This document shows, one piece after another, positions 60,361-64,000 of a stretch of DNA of 64,000 nucleotides. A program made the position numbers and the translations under genes. The stretch is from NCBI RefSeq assembly GCF_013608025.1, contig NZ_VDLV01000036.1:70342-134341 (forward strand), given 5' to 3'. How positions within the stretch are numbered: the first letter of the stretch is position 1; each line of letters begins with the position of its first letter. The DNA is from Pseudomonas brassicacearum subsp. neoaurantiaca. GTDB lineage: Bacteria; Pseudomonadota; Gammaproteobacteria; Pseudomonadales; Pseudomonadaceae. The notes under the pieces are model-generated. The model had not been told where the DNA came from. It saw only the letters and a program-made list of their open reading frames with translations, and did not search any database.

Positions 60361-60470
60361 GGTCCGTGTAGGTTTGGGAAATCTGGATTTTGTGGCACTG
60401 AGACAACCTGTCACGCGACAAAAGACCACGCCGTCCATCGGCCGATATGCGACTACTCTTTGAGCATTGC

Positions 60471-60484
60471 TTGACCCAGGTCAA
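60471..60484. promoter_or_regulatory. cioA: Anr/Fnr box upstream of cioAB
   Basis: TTGACCCAGGTCAA is a TTGAC-N4-GTCAA palindrome, a close match to the Anr consensus TTGAT-N4-ATCAA. It is 157 nt before the cioA ATG. Anr is known to repress cio genes at low oxygen in P. aeruginosa; the sign here is inferred. Confidence 0.7.
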
Positions 60485-60640
60485 TTCCCTTTCGGGGCGT
60501 TGTGCTGGCGGCCATCCGGCCAGAGTCCTGCGTTGTGACGGTTAAAAAAAGAACGATTTGAAAAGCATCGCACTCCATATCCCTGGGGGCTGTGATGCAG
60601 GCCCCGCCCGCAGCCGGTTTTACCTGACAGAGGAAGACTT

Positions 60641-62080
60641 ATGTTCGGTTTGGAGGCGCTCGATCTCGCCCGAATCCAGTTTGCGTTCACGATCTCGTTC
60701 CACATCCTGTTCCCGGCCATCACCATCGGCCTGGCGAGTTACCTGGCGGTGCTCGAAGGCCTGTGGCTGAAGACGCGGGACGATACCTACCGCGACCTGT
60801 ATCACTTCTGGTCGAAAATCTTTGCCGTCAACTTCGGCATGGGCGTGGTGTCCGGACTGGTCATGGCGTATCAGTTCGGCACCAACTGGAGCCGCTTCTC
60901 GGACTTCGCCGGCGCTGTCACCGGGCCGCTGCTGACCTACGAAGTGCTCACGGCGTTCTTCCTCGAAGCGGGTTTCCTCGGTGTGATGCTGTTCGGCTGG
61001 AATCGCGTTGGCCGTGGCTTGCACTTCTTTTCCACGGTCATGGTGGCGATCGGCACGCTGATCTCGACGTTCTGGATCCTGTCTTCCAACAGTTGGATGC
61101 AAACCCCGCAGGGCTACGAAATCGTCGATGGCCGGGTCATTCCGGTGGACTGGCTGGCGGTGGTGTTCAACCCTTCGTTCCCGTTCCGGCTGATGCACAT
61201 GTCGGTCGCGGCGTTCGTCGCCACGGCGTTTTTTGTCGGCTCGTCGGCGGCCTGGCATTTGCTGCGCGGCCGCGACAACCCGGCGGTGCGCCGCATGTTG
61301 TCGATGGCCATGTGGATGGCCTTGTTGGTGGCGCCGGTACAAGCGGTCATCGGCGACTTCCATGGCCTCAACACCCTCAAGCATCAACCGGCAAAAATTG
61401 CCGCGATCGAAGGCCATTGGGAAAACGTCGGTGACGAGCCCACGCCGCTGATCCTGTTCGGCTGGCCCGACATGAAGGCAGAAAAAACCAAATATGCCGT
61501 GGAGATTCCGTACCTGGGCAGCTTGATCCTGACGCACTCACTGACCGATCAAGTGCCGGCTCTCAAGGAATTCCCGCCTGAAGACCGGCCAAATTCGACC
61601 ATTGTGTTCTGGTCATTCCGGGTCATGGTAGGCCTGGGTTTCCTGATGATCTTCACCGGCCTGTGCAGCTTGTGGCTGCGTCGTAACGACCGGCTGTTCC
61701 AATCGCGACCGTTCCTGCACCTAGTGCTGTGGATGGGACCGTCCGGGCTGATCGCCATTCTCGCCGGCTGGTTCACCACGGAGATCGGGCGCCAGCCGTG
61801 GGTGGTCTACGGCCTGATGCGCACGGCTGATGCATCGTCCGGCCACAGCTTTGCGCAGATGAGCTTTACCCTGGTCATGTTCGTGGTGGTGTATTTCGCA
61901 CTGTTCGGCGCGGGCCTTAGCTACATGATGCGCCTGGTGCGCAAGGGCCCGGTGGCCCACGAAGCCGAGCCGACCGATGGTGGCCCGGGACAGAAACGCA
62001 CCCCGGCCCGTCCATTGTCGGCGGCCAACGAAGGCGACGACGAAGTGGACCACAACGACAGCTCGCACAAGGGGAATTGA
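60641..62080 (+). CDS. cioA: Cyanide-insensitive ubiquinol oxidase subunit I
   Basis: A 479-residue bd-type oxidase subunit I with about nine membrane helices. Haem and quinol regions: FTISFHILFPAITIGLASY, TYEVLTAFFLEAGFLGVMLFG, RLMHMSVAAFVATAFFVGS, and the short Q-loop with IGDFHGLNTLKHQPAKIAAI. The short Q-loop and GRQPW (WFTTEIGRQPWVVYG) place it in the CIO branch, which resists cyanide and works in aerobic respiration. A Ser/Asp-rich C-terminal tail extends it. GAGGAAGAC precedes the ATG. First gene of cioA-cioB-DUF2474. Confidence 0.95.
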   Translation: MFGLEALDLARIQFAFTISFHILFPAITIGLASYLAVLEGLWLKTRDDTYRDLYHFWSKIFAVNFGMGVVSGLVMAYQFGTNWSRFSDFAGAVTGPLLTYEVLTAFFLEAGFLGVMLFGWNRVGRGLHFFSTVMVAIGTLISTFWILSSNSWMQTPQGYEIVDGRVIPVDWLAVVFNPSFPFRLMHMSVAAFVATAFFVGSSAAWHLLRGRDNPAVRRMLSMAMWMALLVAPVQAVIGDFHGLNTLKHQPAKIAAIEGHWENVGDEPTPLILFGWPDMKAEKTKYAVEIPYLGSLILTHSLTDQVPALKEFPPEDRPNSTIVFWSFRVMVGLGFLMIFTGLCSLWLRRNDRLFQSRPFLHLVLWMGPSGLIAILAGWFTTEIGRQPWVVYGLMRTADASSGHSFAQMSFTLVMFVVVYFALFGAGLSYMMRLVRKGPVAHEAEPTDGGPGQKRTPARPLSAANEGDDEVDHNDSSHKGN

Positions 62081-62083
62081 GTC

Positions 62084-63091
62084 ATGGGTATTGATCTTCC
62101 GCTGATCTGGGCCGTGGTCATCATCTTCGGCATCATGATGTACGTGATCATGGACGGCTTCGACCTGGGCATCGGCATTCTCTTCCCCTTCGTCAAGGGC
62201 GAGCGCGACCGCGATGTGATGATGAACACCGTCGCGCCGGTCTGGGACGGTAATGAAACCTGGCTGGTGCTGGGTGGCGCCGGGCTGTTCGGGGCGTTCC
62301 CGCTGGCTTACTCGGTAGTGCTTTCGGCGTTGTACCTACCGCTGATTCTGATGCTTATCGGCCTGATCTTCCGGGGCGTGGCGTTCGAGTTCCGTTTCAA
62401 GGCCAGGGCCGAGAAGCGGCACTTGTGGGACAAGGCGTTCATCGGCGGTTCGCTGACGGCGACGTTCTTCCAAGGCGTTGCGCTGGGGGCGTTCATCGAT
62501 GGTTTCGAAGTGGTTAACCGCCAGTATGCCGGCGGCTCCCTGGACTGGTTCACGCCCTTTACGATGTTCTGCGGCCTGGCGCTGATTGCCGCCTACGCCT
62601 TGCTCGGCTGTACCTGGCTGATCATGAAGACCGAAGGCAAGTTGCAAGGACAGATGCACGACCTGGCGAGGCCGCTGGCCTTCGTGGTGCTGACGGTGAT
62701 CGGCATCGTCAGCATCTGGACGCCGCTGGCCCACGCCGACATCGCGGCCCGTTGGTTCACCTTGCCGAACCTGTTCTGGTTCCTGCCGGTACCGATCCTG
62801 GTGCTCGTGACCATGTACGGGTTGTTCCGCGCCGTGGCCCGCAACGCCAACTACACACCCTTCATCCTGACGTTGGTGCTGATTTTCCTCGGCTACAGCG
62901 GCCTGGGCATCAGCCTGTGGCCGAACATCGTGCCGCCGTCCATCTCGATCTGGGACGCCGCGTCACCGCCACAGAGCCAGGGCTTCATGCTGGTCGGCAC
63001 GTTGTTCATCATTCCGTTGATCCTGGTGTACACCTTCTGGAGCTACTACGTATTCCGCGGCAAGGTGACCCACGACGACGGCTACCATTGA
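62084..63091 (+). CDS. cioB: Cyanide-insensitive ubiquinol oxidase subunit II
   Basis: A 335-residue subunit II with eight predicted helices. VIIFGIMMYVIMDGFDLGIG and VWDGNETWLVLGGAGLFGAF are diagnostic of CydB/CioB; WPNIVPPSISIWDAASPPQS is the conserved C-terminal region. It pairs with CioA to form the oxidase. It starts 3 nt after the cioA stop, consistent with coupled translation. Confidence 0.96.
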   Translation: MGIDLPLIWAVVIIFGIMMYVIMDGFDLGIGILFPFVKGERDRDVMMNTVAPVWDGNETWLVLGGAGLFGAFPLAYSVVLSALYLPLILMLIGLIFRGVAFEFRFKARAEKRHLWDKAFIGGSLTATFFQGVALGAFIDGFEVVNRQYAGGSLDWFTPFTMFCGLALIAAYALLGCTWLIMKTEGKLQGQMHDLARPLAFVVLTVIGIVSIWTPLAHADIAARWFTLPNLFWFLPVPILVLVTMYGLFRAVARNANYTPFILTLVLIFLGYSGLGISLWPNIVPPSISIWDAASPPQSQGFMLVGTLFIIPLILVYTFWSYYVFRGKVTHDDGYH

Positions 63092-63112
63092 TCGACCTGC
63101 GAGGTGCCGAGT

Positions 63113-63277
63113 ATGGCCAAGCCTGACTTGAAGGACATCGAGGCCGCTGAAAAAAAACCGTTATGGCAGCGGCTTGGTTGGCTGGCGGCGATCTGGGCCG
63201 GCAGTGTGCTGGCGCTCTTTGTGGTCGCCAGCCTGATGCGGATGTTCATGAACGCAGCGGGGCTGACGACTCACTGA
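63113..63277 (+). CDS. DUF2474 small single-pass protein of the cio operon
   Basis: A 54-residue protein with a charged N-terminus (KPDLKDIEAAEKKPLWQRLG) and one membrane segment (WLAAIWAGSVLALFVVASLM). DUF2474 proteins sit behind cioAB in many pseudomonads and are likely the counterpart of CydX/CydY in stabilising the oxidase (inference). ATG is 21 nt after the cioB stop, with GAGGTG upstream. Confidence 0.88.
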   Translation: MAKPDLKDIEAAEKKPLWQRLGWLAAIWAGSVLALFVVASLMRMFMNAAGLTTH

Positions 63278-63283
63278 TCCAGC

Positions 63284-64000
63284 CTATTTGCGAGCTTTGA
63301 GAATCACGAACTTCGGCGTGGCGGCCACTTGCTCGACGCCCCGATACAGGCGCGCCAACTTGCTGTGGTAGCCCAGGTGCCGGTTGCCGACGATGTACAG
63401 CGCGCCGCCGACAACCAACGCTTCGCGGGCTTGCTGGAACATGCGCCAGGCGAGGAAGTCGCCCACCACTTGCTGCTGGTGGAAGGGCGGGTTGCACAGC
63501 ACCACATCCAGGGATTGCGCTTCTTGCCCGGCCAGGCCATCGCCCGCCCTCACGATGACTTCGCGCTCGCCCAGGGCGGCTCGCCAGTTTTCGGCGGCCG
63601 ATTGCACGGCCATATACGACTCGTCCACCAAGGTGTAACGGGCGTCCGGATTTTCCAGGGCGCTGGCGATGGCCAGCACGCCGTTGCCGCAACCGAGGTC
63701 CGCGACGCGTGCCGAGCCCAGGTTTTTTGGCAGATGCGGCAGGAAGGCACGGGTGCCGATGTCGAGCCCTTCGCGACAGAACACGTTGGCGTGATTGAGC
63801 AGTTCGATTTTCGGCTCGTCCAAGCCATAACGCGTGGGGTAAGGGGAGGTGGCCGGTGGCTTGGCTTGTGGCGTGGCAATCAACAGACGAGCCTTCTTGA
63901 CCGCCAACGAAGCCTGAACCGGGCCGATGTAGCGTTCCAGCAGTTCACCGGCGGCTCGGGGTAGATGCTTGACCATTGCGGCGGCGATGACTTGCGCACC
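63284..64000 (-). CDS. rlmG: 23S rRNA (guanine(1835)-N2)-methyltransferase, partial (5' end beyond the window)
   Basis: The C-terminal 238 residues of an RlmG-type methyltransferase; the reading frame continues through the right edge. Catalytic part: LLNHANVFCREGLDIGTRAF, SAM motif RVADLGCGNGVLAIASA, NPPF in VVLCNPPFHQQQ, and a C-terminal NRHLGYHSKLARLY / TPKFVILKA typical of RlmG. Full-length RlmG is about 375 residues, so roughly 135 are missing. It converges with the cio operon, 6 nt after the DUF2474 stop. Confidence 0.93.
   Translation of the reverse strand, partial: GAQVIAAAMVKHLPRAAGELLERYIGPVQASLAVKKARLLIATPQAKPPATSPYPTRYGLDEPKIELLNHANVFCREGLDIGTRAFLPHLPKNLGSARVADLGCGNGVLAIASALENPDARYTLVDESYMAVQSAAENWRAALGEREVIVRAGDGLAGQEAQSLDVVLCNPPFHQQQVVGDFLAWRMFQQAREALVVGGALYIVGNRHLGYHSKLARLYRGVEQVAATPKFVILKARK

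Overview
The window looks like the chromosome of a GC-rich Pseudomonas, most likely of the P. fluorescens group. The gene order miaB, DUF1820, Sel1 protein, hemL, thiE, thiD, ladS, acyl-CoA dehydrogenase, amn, rluE, Lrp regulator, CDF transporter, hrpB, rhlE, tesB is the order I remember from this part of Pseudomonas genomes. The intergenic spacers also carry abundant paired REP elements of the two kinds common in that group. No rRNA, tRNA, CRISPR array, insertion sequence or prophage was seen.

Layout. 157-6974: a YdcF-family gene, then lnt, ybeX, ybeY, ybeZ and miaB on the minus strand (envelope lipoprotein maturation, RNA maturation, tRNA modification), then a DUF1820 gene. 7142-14075: an accessory insertion of two tandem TccC-like RHS toxin genes around a Sel1-repeat gene. 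The RHS cores are near copies but the C-terminal tips are unrelated: one is an unknown domain ending in eleven prolines, the other carries an aspzincin-type zinc protease signature. A decayed 3' fragment of the Sel1 gene shows that a [Sel1 gene + rhs] unit was duplicated. 14279-17029: hemL, thiE, thiD. 17436-25094: ladS (hybrid sensor of the Gac/Rsm network), AidB-like dehydrogenase, amn, rluE, DUF2788 and an Lrp regulator. 25095-25507 is a structured spacer with a strong terminator and a candidate Lrp operator. 25508-45061 is mostly housekeeping or poorly characterised genes: metal efflux, HrpB, RhlE, nuclease-like proteins, thioesterase, hydrolases, zinc peptidase, drug/metabolite transporters.

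45253-50979 is a catabolic quinate/shikimate module: MFS permease, fused 3-dehydroshikimate dehydratase, TetR regulator, quinate/shikimate-type dehydrogenase and type II dehydroquinase. Together they would feed hydroaromatics into protocatechuate. Both promoter regions carry related GTTCGAT-type operator sequences; one resembles the PcaR box of the beta-ketoadipate pathway. 51251-53622: trmA and a purine-type NCS2 permease. 53863-58902: a small secreted protein, a DJ-1-like protein lacking its expected catalytic cysteine, and a three-subunit molybdenum aldehyde oxidoreductase. 58899-64000: an MFS exporter, the cyanide-insensitive oxidase cioAB with a DUF2474 small protein behind an Anr box, and a partial rlmG cut by the window edge.

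The most interesting region is 7142-14075. The promoter and operator structures at 25117-25408 and in the quinate module come next. Start codons were chosen by homology memory and ribosome binding sites; several differ from the longest open frame.
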